DNA of 64,000 bases from Silene latifolia (GCF_048544455.1 NC_133536.1:40008652-40072651); one strand, 5' to 3'. Shown: positions 33,229 through 46,347, counted from the first letter of the stretch. The notes: a model not told the origin generated them from the letters alone. Made by a program: numbers and translations.

Positions 33229-36200
33229 AGTGGTATCAGAGCGAGGCCACGTAAATTTTTCATTGTGATTTTCATAAAACGATTTGAATCGATAATTATT
33301 TTGCATTAAAAAACCGTGCGGCCGAATTTATTTTACACGGCTGTTTTTATTTTTTTGCATTGGAAGCCGTGCCACACGGCTTACTACTGATCAGACGATA
33401 GTCTCATTTTGTTTTCGATTTGATTTTGCATATTGTTATTATAATTGTTTTTTTTTAGCAATATGTTTAGGTTTTATCAATTGTAGATTTAATTTTGTGC
33501 GTATTAGGTCCAAATTGCAATTGATGTTTTTGCCAAATCGATTATGTTTGTTATTTGCCCATGGTCTCGGCAATTAGCTGCTGAAAAAAAAAAAAATTGA
33601 TGTTTTTGTCACGGTCCAGCCGTGAAAAAGAAAAAAAAAATTCGTGTTTCATTTTTTTTTCGGCCATAACATGTGCATAATACGGATTTTATGCATTCGC
33701 TTGATAGTGAAACGGTTCACTCACGTACCATTTAGTTATTTTAAAGCAATTTAAAGTAACGGATTATCATGAATTAAAATTAAGTTGATAGAAGCGGTTT
33801 TGTCACATAATTTTAATTGTTAAAAGGTGGTTTGGATAAATTTAACATAATTACGGAATTATGTCACGAATAAATTTGTTTTAGTTGATGCATTTTTATT
33901 TATCGTTACTTTTGAATGCCTTGAATGTTTTATTACGTATTTAATTTTACAAACGGTTGTAACTTAGTGTGGCCTTAGTAGAACGTGTTACCGTAATGAT
34001 GGAACACGGTCTTGGTTGTATTTTGAGATCTCGCATCTCCGTTTTGGTTTTTCCTTGTATTTACAGTTTTTATTTAGAATGTAAATAGGTTTATATTTTG
34101 TATTTTTTAAATTGTAATTTTGAGAAGACCAAAGATGGAGATCAGATGCTCACTCCCGCTGCATGGACAAAGATGGAACATCAAGACAAGCTTCTCGGGT
34201 CCAACGGTGGATTCCAAAGTTGTATTATGTTCTTTTTACTAGGATAGGCCACACTAGGACTTTTATTTACGTTTTGCATTCTTTTATGTTTTTCATCGTA
34301 ACGATAGTTTGCATCATATTCCGCCTAAAACCAAACCACCTAATAATTGCATGAAAACTGACTCATATAGAGGTCACGCGTTAGTTTTCTATGATATACA
34401 GATATCACACGACTTATTAGCCATCACCTAAGTTAATTCATTCACGTAATGCTAGTTTTTCGTTCACTTAAAATGAATTAAAACTAAGTTGATGGGATCT
34501 TCCTCGTATAACCAAAAATTGAGAATAGTCTTTATAGGCCAAACTCCAATGAATCCCTTCTTCGTCGGTAGGCATAATATGACCCCTTCTACGTCGGGTA
34601 AGTTGGAACTGATTGACCTATTTTATCTCAACACTATGGTCACTCGTACGATCCTGTGATTATGGTGGACTAAAGATAGGATTTACTGAAATCTATCGAC
34701 CAAGAGTTCTAACGGTAGAACTAGCTAAACAGTTGGCATATCAATTTACAGAAATTGAGTCTTGGGATCACTTGTATTATTCTTGAGGGAGATCAATTAT
34801 GCAAGTGCAATGAGTCTACACGTTAAAATGAATTTTAAATAGACTTAAATCACCTCGATGAGTTGCTTATTTCGTTTTGTTTTTCCTTTCTTTTTCAGTG
34901 TAGATCACGATCACTTAAACTGCTAATAACAAAATGGCTGGCCGTGCTGACGACCTAATGCCAAGTGCCACATTGGACCGTGAGTCCTGGCTTCGGATCT
35001 TCATGAATCAGATGAATCAGTCTACTCGACTGAAGAATGATGGATCAAACTTCGCGGAATGGGAGGCGGCATTACGGAATGCTGCCATTACTGACGGGAA
35101 GCTCAAATATCTGGTTGAGCCCATCCCGTCAAACCCAGGCCCCACGGCTGGAGCTAACGAGATCGCCACGTATAGCGATTTCGTTATGGAAGCAGGTGCG
35201 ATAAAGAACGTACTCATTTTTGCAATGGAATCCAATTTGCAGAAACGCTTCATAGCCCAAGGTGCAAACAAGATTTTCACCACGCTCACTAAGGAATTCT
35301 CGAAAGCACCGAGAATCGTGACCTATGAGAATACCTGTCGCTTCTTTGAGGCGAAACTCCAGAAGGGCCAACCGGTTAGCCCACACATTCTCAGCATGAT
35401 TGAGAATGTCGAGAAACTGGAGGCGCTTGATTGTAAGATCAGCGAGAACATCGTGATTGACCGCATGCTTCATTCACTCCACGATGGTTTTGCGCTCTTT
35501 AGAGCCAATTACTATATGAATTATTTGAAGAAAAGTCCTCACGCACTACACTCCCTTCTCGTACAGACCGAGAAGGACATGAAGTTTAGTGGGAGCCTGA
35601 AACAGGATGTTCTCGTTGTGTCAAACAAGGGCAAGGGTAAGGGCAAAGCTCAGGCAGACCTAACAGTAGGTAAACCGAAGTTTAAGAAGTCGGGATCAGG
35701 TAAGAGTGGGCCTGGTGAGTCGAGCACCTCATCAGGCGCGACAAAGAGCAAGACTGGTAACATGGAATGCCACCATTGCCACAAGACTGGGCATTGGAGG
35801 CGTACATGTCCTGTATACCATGAGGACATAAAAGCAGGTCGCGTTACTCCTGTTGGTATGTCTTCTTCTTCTTCTTCTTCTTCTTTTATTCATATGATTG
35901 AAATTAACCACGCAAGTTACGGAACTTGGGTACTAGATACTGGTTGTGGTTCTCATCTGTGTAATCATGTGCAGGGGCTCCGAAACATCGAACCCCTCGT
36001 AAAGGGTGAGGTGGACCTGCGTGTCGGGAATGGAGCACGAGTAGCTGCTGTCTCGAGGGGAACATATGTGATCCAGCTTCCTAGCGGATTTGAGTTATTG
36101 TTATATAACTACTATTATGTACCCAGTCTATCCAAAAACATTATTTCAGTTTCTGCATTTGACAAACTTGGTTTTTCATTTGTAATAGAGAATAATAGTT

Positions 36201-39200
36201 GCATTTTCTCATTACACGATATGATTTATGGCAAGGCAGTCTCCATGAATGGAATTTATGTTTTAGATCAGACCACCGAAATATTGCACGTAATGAATAA
36301 GAAGTTAAAGGTTGGTGACAAAGATCAAACGTATCTATGGCACTGCCGTATAGGACACATTAATGAGAAACGCGTTAAACAGCTCATACAGAATGGAGCT
36401 ATCTCGGCCTTTGATTTTCAATCATTTGGCACGTGTGAATCATGTCTCATTGGCAAGATGACTCGAATTTCCTTCAAAGGTGTTGGAATGCGCGCTGCTG
36501 ACCTATTAGGACTCATACACACGGATGTATGTGGACCTATGTCAATCACCGTACGAGAAGGCTATAGGTATTTCATCACTTTCACGGACGATTTAAGTAG
36601 ATATGGCTATGTCTACTTAATGAAGCATAAAAGTGAGTCCTTTGAGAAATTCAAAGAATACCAGAATCAGGTACAGAACCAACTGGGTAGAAAGATTAAA
36701 ACACTATGATCAGACCGTGGTGGCGAGTATCTTTCTCACAAGTTTGATCAACACCTTAAGGACTGTGGGATTGCCTTACAGTTAACTCCACCTGGAACAC
36801 CTCAGTTGAATGGTGTGTCCGAACGGAGAAATCGAACACTACTTGATATGGTTCGATCCATGATGAGTCACACCGTATTGCCTGATTCATTGTGGGGTTA
36901 TGCTCTTCTGTCAGCTGCTCTAATACTTAACCGAAGTCCGTCTAAAGCTGTTGACAAGACTCCATATGAACTGTGGAAGGGAACGTTCCCTTCTTGTCCT
37001 TTATACGGGTTTGGGGCTGCGAGGCTTATGTCAAGTGGAGACACGAGGATAAGCTCGGCCCGCGATCGGTCAAGACATACTTTATAGGTTATCCTAAAGG
37101 AACATTTGGTCATTACTTCTATTCGCCAACCGAACAACGTGTATTTGTTGCGGCTAGTGCGACATTCTTAGAGAAGGAATTTCTCGAGAACGCGAAGAGT
37201 AATAGAACCTTCGAGCTGTCGGAGGTTCCAGAACCAAATACCGAGCAACCATTGGAGGAACCAGTTCCTTCAATCCCGGCTGCGGTTAGTATTCCTAAGG
37301 AACCTAGGAGGTCGGGTAGAGTCTCTATTCCTCCGGACAGATACATTGGTATGGTCGAGGAACATGACATAGATGACATTCTGCTCTTAACGAGTAGTGA
37401 ACCCGCAACCTATGAAGGTGCCATGACTAGTTCCGACTCAAAGCTATGGCTTGAGGCCATGCAATCCGAGATGGACTCCATGTATGAGAACAACGTATGG
37501 GATCTTGTTGACTTGCCTGCTAAGGTTCGTCCCCTTCAATGCAAATGGCTTTACAAGATAAAGCATTCTGTGGAAGGTCAACAAGGTATCTATAAAGCAC
37601 GACTAGTTGCTAAAGGTTTCACCCAAGTGCCAGGTTTTCACTACGATGAAATTTTTGCACCCGTAGTCATGCTGCGTTCCATTCGGATTATCTTAGCGAT
37701 TGCCGCTTTTCATGACTATGAAATTTGGCAGATGGATGTGAAAACCGCCTTCTTAAACGGTTATTTGGAGGAAGATTTGTACATGGTACAACCCGAAGGT
37801 TTCATTGATCTTGAACATCCTAAGAAAGTGTGTAAGCTTAAGCGTTCCATTTATGGACTTAAGCAAGCTTCTCGGAGTTGGAATCATCGTTTCGACCAAG
37901 TGATTAAAGAAAATGGATTTACTCGATCGGTCGAGGAACCATGTCTATATATCAAGTCGAGTGGGAGCAAGATTGTCTTCCTAATATTGTATGTGGATGA
38001 CATACCCCTGATTGAGAATGACATACCTCTCTTAACTTCGGTAAAAGTATGGTTGAAGAACCATTTCCAGATGAAAGATCTGGGTGAGGCACAAAGAATT
38101 TTGGGCATCCGTATCTATCGAGATAGATCACGTCGGATGTTATCTCCCAGTCAGGAGTCTTATATAGACAAGATACTAGAGAGATTCAGCATGACTAACT
38201 CCAAAAAGGGGTTTCTTCCTATGGCTCCAGGGGTGCATTTGAGCAAGTCTCAGGCACCAGAGACACCGGAAGAGAAAGAGCGCATGACCCGGATTCCTTA
38301 TGTTTCGGCTATAGGATCAATCATGTATGCCATGATATGCACACGTCCGGACGTGGCATATGCATTGAGTATGACAAGTCGATTCCAACAAAGATCCAGG
38401 TGAATCACATTGGATGGTCACAAGAACATTCTTAAGTACCTACGGAGGACTAAAGATTGGGCATTGACTTATGGAGGCGAACAAAAGCTATGCGCAACCG
38501 ATTCTGCAGATGCTAGCTTCCAAACGGATCGAGATGACTCGAAATCTCGATCCGGATTCGTTTTTACTCTTAATGGCGCTGCAGATCGTTGGAAGAGTTC
38601 CAAACAAAGTGTTACAAAGAGATTCTACGACGAGTCCGAGTATTATGCCGCGTCTGAAGCTGCAAAGGAAGCGATATGGATGCTTCAATTCTTACAAGGA
38701 CTATCTGTAGTGCCTAGTTCGAATGACCCGATCACCATCTATTGCGACAATAGAGGTGCCATCTTCCAGGCTAAGGAGCCTAAGTCTAGCAACAAGTCTA
38801 GACATGTACAACGGAAAGCTCATTTAATCCGAGATTACGTGGAGCAAAAGGAGGTAGTGATATAAAAGATTGCTACAGATGATAATATAGCAGATCCTCT
38901 CACTAAACCATTACGACAAGATAAGCATGAAGGGCATGTTAATTCCATGGGAATTAAACGTGTTCCTGAGTTGTATTACTCTTTTATGGATTAGATTCAT
39001 TTTCTTGTGTACTCTATACGACATCATCGTTTTGATATTTATATATTTTGTTTTTCATGTGGATCTCATACGACAATTTTGAACACCACAAAGTGAATCA
39101 ACAAATATTATATTTTTGGTCCTTAATCGCCCACATGAGCCGATAACTCGGCAATTATTTTGTGACGTTGGTTGATGGTGGGTTCAACGAGCCATAAGTC

Positions 39201-39718
39201 AAACGGTTGACTGACCAAATCACGAGGCGAGTTATACGGATATCTCGTAGGACACAATTGTGACATCGACGTGGAGTCCTAAATGTTTTATAACATTCGG
39301 TGCCGGTCGTGGATAGGACCTCCATGGTGATCCTAAGAGTCGATTCTTTTGACTATCGATTGTCTCTTGAGATTAAGGCAGATTTTGGGTGACTTTGGTT
39401 TCTTTCTCACGGTCATCCGTAACAGGGGGCCACGTAGATTTTTTCTGGGTCATTTCATGCGTGCTTAGATCGGCAGAGTCGAGTTGAAGGAAATATTCAC
39501 CTTTATCAAGTACTCGATATTTCTCGGGGCCACTCGATGAGTCAGAATCGAAATGCATGGCCATGCTCGAATACGAATTCGTTTTATCAGTTAAGTTACT
39601 CTCTAGTCGGGGAAACCACTCTTGATACTGATCGATTGTAAAATACGACCTTTGCGGATCCGGATCTGCAAATTGTTTTACATTGAGTGGGAGAAATTTT
39701 AAATGGATATGAGAATCG

Positions 39719-39864
39719 GTTATCGCACATACACTTGTACGGACAAGTGGGAGTTTGTTGGAGCAGGTGTCCTCCAGTTATTGAGGATAACGTTATTGCA
39801 CATACACTTGTACGGACAAGTGGGAGCTTGTTGGGGCTGGTGTCCTCCACAGTTAGTGCAATGA
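39719..39864 (+). repeat. Tandem copy of the purine-tract/LTR-start junction
   Basis: A unit of about 73 bp is present twice (39719-39791 and 39792-39864). Each contains CACTTGTACGGACAAGTGGG, then a TGTTGG start and GGTGTCCTCC. The second copy is the real 3' LTR start. The first mimics it just upstream. Confidence 0.8.
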
Positions 39865-40812
39865 CATATAAATCTCTAAAAGGATCAAAGGGTATGCTTT
39901 TGTATTATTATCAGTTGGTCCACGTTTATCAATAACGGTTGGCTTGCTAGATAAGTTTGACGTTATTGTCATACAGATGGCGGTGATCAATTGGTCCCTA
40001 AAAGTCACACCTATAGGATACGTTTGAGAGATGTGACGGTATGAAAATACAGTCATGTTGATGCCTAATATGACTAAGCAGTTAGTCGGAGTTATTGACT
40101 AATTATTAGTCGAACGCGATGTTGAGATAATTATTTAATACGGATTAAATAATACTGGCTAATGTGAATTAAGCGGTTAATTCTTAAATTGAATATAAAC
40201 GATTATATTTAATTAATGTATATTGAATTAATTAATTATACAATATTGTCATTGTCGGACAAGTATTAATATATCGACTAAGTCATGTTACTAGTTGATA
40301 TTTTAATATCCGATGACGGATGACGATTCATAATTAAAACCCGTCATATACATTTTAGCGACACGAGTCGGACCACGAGTTTAATAAGGAGGAAGTGGAA
40401 AGCCCACTCCCTCCCTAAGCAAACCCACGGCCAACCGAGAGGAACAAAAGAAGAGCTTCTCTCCTTTTTGACCTAATCTTTTGTCATTTGCACAAAAATT
40501 AGGGTTTCGGGGCAATTTACTCTGAAATTCTAGATCTCTCATCGAAAACCTCACAAAAACTCTCTCAATATTGCAAGGCAATTAGAGAGTAATTTCTAGC
40601 ACAAGGGGCATAGTCTCAGACGGTCTTGGGTGCAACGATTAGGAGGAAATCTATATTGATTTCTGTTCATTAGGCCGAATTGCACAAGGACCCGAGGTTG
40701 ATTCTTATATCTTTATCGTTTCTCTTGTATTTTTCATTTATGACAATAATCACATGTTAAAGTTGCGTTATAGTCCTTAATTTTAAGGGTTTTATACGGA
40801 TATTACCCTACA
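39829..40812 (+). repeat. 3' LTR of the inner copia element
   Basis: This 984-bp copy carries a 12-bp segment (about 40367-40380) absent from the 5' LTR. It ends CCCTACA at the TTATT target duplication. Confidence 0.9.
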
Positions 40813-43800
40813 TTATTAGCTTCACTAATTCATCTTGTCACATTCAGGACCGGTCTTTGAGGACGAGGATTGGAGTCGGTGAGTTACGGGACGGCCTCTA
40901 TTTACTGCGTGCTGTGGTCAAGCCAACTATCCATCGGGTGAGCGTTGATTCTTTTGAGTTGTGGCATCGACGCCTTGGCCACCCATCTAATAAAATAGTT
41001 AAACTTTTACCTTGTGTTAGTAATTCCAGTTCTCAGTCGGATTATATTTGTGATACTTGTCATGAAGCTAAACATAGCCGCAGCTCTTTTGATTTGAATG
41101 AAAATAAGGCCTCAGCTATTTTTGAGTTAATTCATTGTGATTTATGGGGTCCCTATCAATCTCCGTCTACCTGTGGGGCTAAGTATTTTATCACGATAGT
41201 TGATGATTTTTACCGTATTGTTTGGGTTTATTTGCTCCTCGATAAGCGTGAAGTTACTGACACGTTTTTGAGTTTTTTTGCCTCTGTTAAAACTCAATTT
41301 AATACTGTTGTTAAAACGGTTCAATCGGATAATGGGACGGAATTCTTTCATATGGTCGATTTTTTCACCAAAAATGGCGTCTTGTTTCGCACGTCCTGTG
41401 TCGGGACCCCACAGCAAAATGGTCGTGTCGAGCGTAAGCATAGACATATTCTTAATGTTTCAAGCAAATTTACCGATCTCTTTTTGGGGTGAATGCATTT
41501 TAACGGCGGCCTATTTAATTAATCGCACTCCGTCTCATCTTTTGCATAATAAAACACCCTATGAAATTTTATTTGGCTCGGCACCTATTTATACTCATAT
41601 TCGCACCTTTGGGTGCCTCTTTTTTGCTCACAATTTGCACACCAATGGGCGACAAATTTGCTAAACGAAGTCAAAAGTGCTTGTTTATCGGATACCCACA
41701 CAATAAAAAGGGCTGGAAATTCTTTGATCTTGTTACTCAGGAAAATTTTATAAGCCGGGATGTATACTTCTATGAGAATAGCTTCCCTTATATTACAGAT
41801 ACCCATCTCTCTTCTAGCTCGAACTCGGTTCCTAATTGTGACGATGGCCCCTTGTCCTCTCCTGATCCGTGTGACCCCACAGACCCCATGGACCTCACGG
41901 AGCCTTCACCTAATGATACGGGTTCTGGGGACGGCTCCAGTACAGTCTCGGTCAGCCCTTGGTTACGGGTTCCTCGGGTACGGGTCCTCCTCTTGATGAT
42001 TCAGGTGCTTCCTCGGGTTCGGCTTCAGCTGACAATCCGGATGCTACTGCTCCTCCTGTCGAAATGGGTCGTGGCAAGAGATCTAAGATACCATCGACCC
42101 ACCTTAGTGGATATGTTGTTGGCACCGCATGCATTTCTTCCGATTCCGACTCACCGCCTGACTCACCTCGATCCTCAGGTACTCCATATGCTCTAGCAAA
42201 TTATGTTTCATGTAACAATTTTTCTTCGAAACATCGAGCTTCTCTTGCAGCCATCACCACGGGTGTCGAACCCCCAACCTTTCGAGCAGCTCTCGCAGAT
42301 CCCCGTTGGTGCAAAGCTATGGCAGATGAAATTGCAGCACTTGAGAATAATGCCACCTGGGAATTATCCACTCTTCCACCGGGGAAAAAGGCGCTCGATT
42401 GTCGTTGGGTTTTCAAAATTAAATATAATTCTGACGGCAGTATTGAACGCTATAAGGCTCGTCTAGTTATCTTGGGTAATCATCAGGTGGAGGGTATTGA
42501 TTACGGTGAAACTTTCGCACCTGTGGTAAAAATGGTCACTATTCGGGCTTTCTTAGCTGTAGCTGCTGTAAAGAAATGGGAGCTCCATCAAATGGATGTG
42601 CACAATGCCTTTCTTCACGGCGATCTTGACGAGGAAGTCTATATGAAACTCCCCCCCGGTTTTGGAAACGGAAAGGAGGGAAAGGTCTGTCGGTTATGCA
42701 AATCCCTGTACGGCCTTCGACAAGCTCCTCGTTGTTGGTTCGCCAAACTAGCGACTGCTTTGCGCCGGTATGGTTTTACTCAGTCTTATTCTGATTACTC
42801 TTTGTTCAGCTACACACAAGATACTGCCCCCCTTCACGTCTTGGTTTATGTGGATGACCTCGTGGTAGCCGGTAATGATTCTTTGGCCATCTCGAAGTTT
42901 AAGCGGTATCTTGGTGACTGTTTCCATATGAAAGACTTAGGTGTCTTGAAATATTTTTTGGGTATTGAAGTTGCCCGAAACTCCGAAGGAATTTTCTTGA
43001 GTCAACGAAAGTATGCCCTTGACATTATCTCTGAAACTGGATTGCTGGGTTCCAAACCTGTCTCCACTCCCATTGAACAGAACCACACGCTTGGGGTGGA
43101 CACGGGCGAATTCCTTGAGGATATCGAGTCCTATCGACGACTTGTTGGGCATCTTGTTTATTTAATTAGCTGTAACACGGCCCGATCTCTCTTATGTTGT
43201 CCACACCTTGTCTCGCTACTTGAGTAAGCCACGCAAGGTTCATTATGACGCAGCTCTTCGTGTTGTTCGCTATCTCAAAGGTAGCCCGGGTCAAGGCATT
43301 CTTCTTCGTTCTGATAGTGAGCTGGTTGTCACAGGCTGGTGTGACTCCGACTGGGGAAGTGATCCTTCTACTCGAAGGTCGGTTTCTGGGTGGCTTGTTT
43401 TCCTTGGTGCCTCCCTTATTTCTTGGAAGACAAAGAAGCAGTAGACGGTCTCCTTATCTTCAGCCGAGGCCGAATACAGGGCGATGACAGCTCTCCTTTG
43501 CGAGTTAAAATGGGTCAAAGGATTGCTACTCAGCCTAGGCGTGTCCTTTTCGTCTCCCATGAATGTCTACTCCGATAGTCAGTCCGCAATTCAACTCGCT
43601 CAAAATCCCGTTTTTCACGAGCGAACGAAGCATATCGAGATTGATTGTCATTTCATTCGCGATGCAATTACTGATCGTTTAATTCGTCCCTCTCATGTAT
43701 TGACTAAGGATCAAATAGCTGATATTACAAAGGCCTTAGCATCGACTCAATTTGTATTTCTCCTCCGCAAACTGGGCATTCTTAATCTTCATGCTCCAGT

Positions 43801-43814
43801 TTGAGGAGGGGGGG

Positions 43815-43926
43815 TATTAGGGCCAGCCTATGACATACGGAGTCTCGGGTCACGATATTGTATTTAAGCCAATAACGATTAATGAGAAAGGCAACATAAT
43901 GATTAAACACAAAACATAACTTAACA
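43815..43926 (+). repeat. 3' LTR of the outer copia element
   Basis: It pairs with 30781-30892, follows a G-rich tract (GAGGAGGGGGGG), and abuts the AAATA duplication. Confidence 0.88.
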
Positions 43927-43931
43927 AAATA

Positions 43932-44859
43932 GCACCTAGCTGAATTCACCTAGTTCTATTACAACTATTAAAAGTCAAATCCTGCGATGCTTCTACTTCA
44001 ATAATAAATTAGAAGATCGGCAATTTCCATTCGTTTAAGGGACGCAGAAAGTTATAGAATGTATGAGTGCATTACACAATCTGTCAGTAGAGTAGTTCAG
44101 AAAGCAGCTTGGGGTGAAGGGGTCTTGCGCGCTACAGACGCTGCTGACTGCTGTTACCTAGGTATCTATACTAGTTATCAGATCATAACTAGTATAGATA
44201 CTCTGTTGAAACCTGTATCTATTATTCTCCATTAATAATATTTTTGTGCTCCATTCATTTAGGATATCAATACTATATATTAAATCCAGAAAACAAGGCA
44301 CTTCAATATAATTAAAAAAAGTTATACAAATTAATTATACTATACAGTTTTAAATCAATAGCACCGTGTGATGGACCCGATTAACAGATCTCAATGCAAA
44401 TATTATATAGTTTGGGTTAAAATTAAATTATATAGAATCTTGGTAATTTTCCTAAACATGGTCAATTTCCTTAAAATAAAATAATTAATTAAGATAGTCA
44501 ATTTCCTTAAAATAAAATAATAATTAGTATAAACATGCACATTTATGGTATTAATTATTATTATCATCATAAAATTATATATTAAATTTAAAATCTATGC
44601 AATTTTATTAAACTTTATAGTTTATTAGATGTATAGAGATGTTAATTATTTAACATACAAAAATATAATAAGTAGGTTATAAATAATTCAAGTTAGATTC
44701 CATAATATATAATATTGCATAATTCTTTCGATTTGATTTAATCCATATATGCAATATATTTATATAAATATATAATCCTCTTAAAATTGCATGCCTAAGT
44801 AGTAAAAGTAATTTCGTCAGTAAAGAAAAGAATTATAGTAACATTGGATATAGTTATAT
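43932..44859. other. AT-rich intergenic DNA
   Basis: No gene is supported. The notable items are a perfect 17-bp hairpin at 44162-44201 and a short direct repeat (TCAATTTCCTTAAAATAAAA) at about 44460-44520. Confidence 0.4.
44162..44201. repeat. Perfect 17-bp stem, 6-nt loop hairpin
   Basis: The left arm GTATCTATACTAGTTAT and right arm ATAACTAGTATAGATAC pair without mismatch around CAGATC. Each arm contains CTAG. Confidence 0.85.
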
Positions 44860-45312
44860 GATAGTAATCACTCATTTGAATAGTAAAAATAACAATATTA
44901 TCAACGAGATTAGTGAGAATGGTGGAAACACCAATGAGAGTAGTGAAATAATCAATATTAATGCGGTAATAGTGAAAGTAACAATAATTACGACGGGAGT
45001 AGTGAAATTATCAATATTAATGCGGTAGTAGTGAAGTAACAATAATTACAGAGGGAGTAGTGAAAGTAACAATGATTATGGGCAAGTAGTGAAATGTTAT
45101 TACTATTGTTTCATTAATAAGAGTAAAATATTAATAGCGGGAGTAATGAATTTGTCTCAAAATTTTATTTCATCCTAATTTTAGGATATGTTATAAAAAA
45201 TATATTAATGATAAATTTATGGGTTATGCAACTTTAAGTAATTTTATTTAATGAAAAAAAAAAAATAATGGTAAGTAGAGGTAGCCCGGGCGAAGCCGGA
45301 CACCAATACTAG
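44860..45312 (+). mobile_element. Helitron-like 3' tail, copy B
   Basis: It is homologous to 14738-15191, with repeated GGGAGTAGTGAAA units. It ends GTAGCCCGGGCGAAGCCGG, then CTAG followed by T. The GC-rich hairpin before CTAG is more regular than in copy A. The 5' terminus was not located. Confidence 0.5.
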
Positions 45313-45445
45313 TTTAATTCTTATTATCAAATATAGACAGGACAATGTTTTCGTCCCGATTGTGCAGACAGCTAGATTAGTTAATTTTATGGAGGTTGAA
45401 CCATGTATGATAGGCATGAGATTTGTCTTCCGAAGGTTGAACGCC

Positions 45446-46043
45446 TTAGGGTCTGTTTGGATAGGAGGATTTGGAGGGAAAGAGAGGGGAGGGAAAGGAA
45501 GAGATGATAAATCCTTTGTTTGGTTAGCAAAATGGAGGTGGAGGGATTTTGAGGGGATGGAAAATGAATCCCTCCACTTCCCCCCTCCAAGCCAAATTAT
45601 TTCCTTTTCAACAAAGGCAAGATTTAGAGGGAAAATGACCTCCTCCATTCTCCCTCCCCTTCCCCTCCCTTCCATTCCATCCCTTTCTCTTCCCTTCTTC
45701 TCCCTCCCCTCCCTTTCCCTCCACTTTTGCTATCCAAACATATGTGTTTGGATTGATGGAATTTGGAGGGAAAAGAAAGGGAGGGAGAGTAGGGGATTTA
45801 AAATCCTTTATTTGGATAGCAAATGAGGGTGAGGAAAATGTAAGGGAGAGATTTGGAGGGATCCAATTTCCTTTCTCCAAGCCTAATCAAAATCTCTCCA
45901 CAATAGGCAAGATTTGGAGGAAAATTGTATCCAAATACCCACACCTCACTCCCCCTCCCCTCCCCTCCCCTTCTCTCCCTTTCCCTTCCCTCCTTTCCCC
46001 TCCCCCCCTTTCCTTCCCCTTTTACTATCCAAACACACCCTAA
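45446..46043. mobile_element. Dimeric MITE with purine- and pyrimidine-rich arms
   Basis: The ends are TTAGGGTCTGTTTGGATAG and its imperfect complement CTATCCAAACACACCCTAA. Internal ends CTATCCAAACATATG and TGTTTGGATTGATGG meet at about 45735-45760, so two units of about 300 bp lie head to tail. Each unit has a GGAGGGAAA-rich left arm and a TCCCTCC-rich right arm and could fold into a long hairpin. The TCTGTTTGGATAG ends are common in plant MITEs. Confidence 0.6.
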
Positions 46044-46268
46044 CGGGTAATGCATTCACGTAACAATCTTTATTTTTGACAAGTAGTTATAACAAATGAG
46101 AATTTTAAGCGATAAGGTTTAACTAGGTCTGTCACTTTGTGTATCCTTGTACTGCTCTTCTTGGCTCTGTGCTCTGTAGTTCACTTGTAAATGCTTTTGA
46201 ATGTTCCGAAACTAAGAGACCCAACAACAGAAATAAATATAACGTTTATGCTCTTTGATCATCAGTTG
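46044..46268. other. Short spacer upstream of the tRNA gene
   Basis: No feature was recognised apart from the immediate upstream flank of the tRNA gene. Confidence 0.4.
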
Positions 46269-46340
46269 GCGTCTGTAGTCCAACGGTTAGGATAATTGCC
46301 TTCCAAGCAATAGACCCGGGTTCGACTCCCGGCAGACGCA
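46269..46340 (+). tRNA. tRNA-Gly(TCC)
   Basis: The 72-nt cloverleaf has acceptor arms GCGTCTG and CAGACGC with discriminator A. The anticodon stem is ATTGC/GCAAT around loop CTTCCAA (anticodon TCC). The T arm is CCGGG-TTCGACT-CCCGG. A-box-like TAGTCCAACGG and B-box GGTTCGACTCC are intact. There is no intron and no encoded CCA, as expected for a nuclear gene. It reads GGA glycine codons. Confidence 0.97.
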
Positions 46341-46347
46341 TTTATTA

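Larger units (their letters stand above)
32257..40812 (+). mobile_element. Younger Ty1/copia element nested in the outer copia element
   Basis: The 8,556-bp element has LTRs of 972 and 984 bp and a 5-bp target duplication TTATT (32252-32256 and 40813-40817). The primer site TGGTATCAGAGCG is at 33231, followed by a 1.7-kb non-coding leader. Gag starts at 34934, with a zinc knuckle (CHHCHKTGHWRRTC, about 35767) and protease (VLDTGCGSHLC, about 35932). Integrase (CRIGHINEKR) begins at about 36340. RT (DVKTAFLNGYLEEDLYM and LYVDD) lies at about 37500-38100 and RNase H at about 38400-38900. A 0.8-kb 3' non-coding part ends in a purine tract. All parts are present, but the coding region has a few interruptions. 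The LTRs differ at about 10-11 substitutions plus one 12-bp length change, suggesting just under 1 My. The long LTRs and RT motifs suggest the Tork/Angela group. Confidence 0.9.
30781..43926 (+). mobile_element. Ty1/copia element with 112-bp LTRs, split by a younger copia element
   Basis: It has a 5-bp target duplication AAATA (30776-30780 and 43927-43931), 112-bp LTRs, and a TGGTATCAG primer site at 30893. Gag lies at about 30955-31950 with a CSHCEANGHEAISC knuckle-like motif, and protease starts at about 32020. The coding region is interrupted by the inner element (32257-40812). It resumes with integrase (ELWHRRLGHPS, about 40950), RT ([11 protein letters not shown] and VYVDDL, about 42300-42900) and RNase H to about 43800. 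A G-rich tract precedes the 3' LTR. Apart from the insertion the coding region has several further breaks. The LTRs differ at about 3 of 112 positions, roughly 2 My at the assumed rate but with a wide error. Confidence 0.88.

Noticed and set aside
45244-46055. Gly/Arg- and Ser/Pro-rich reading frames on both strands
   Set aside because: They come from the purine- and pyrimidine-rich arms of the MITE dimer.
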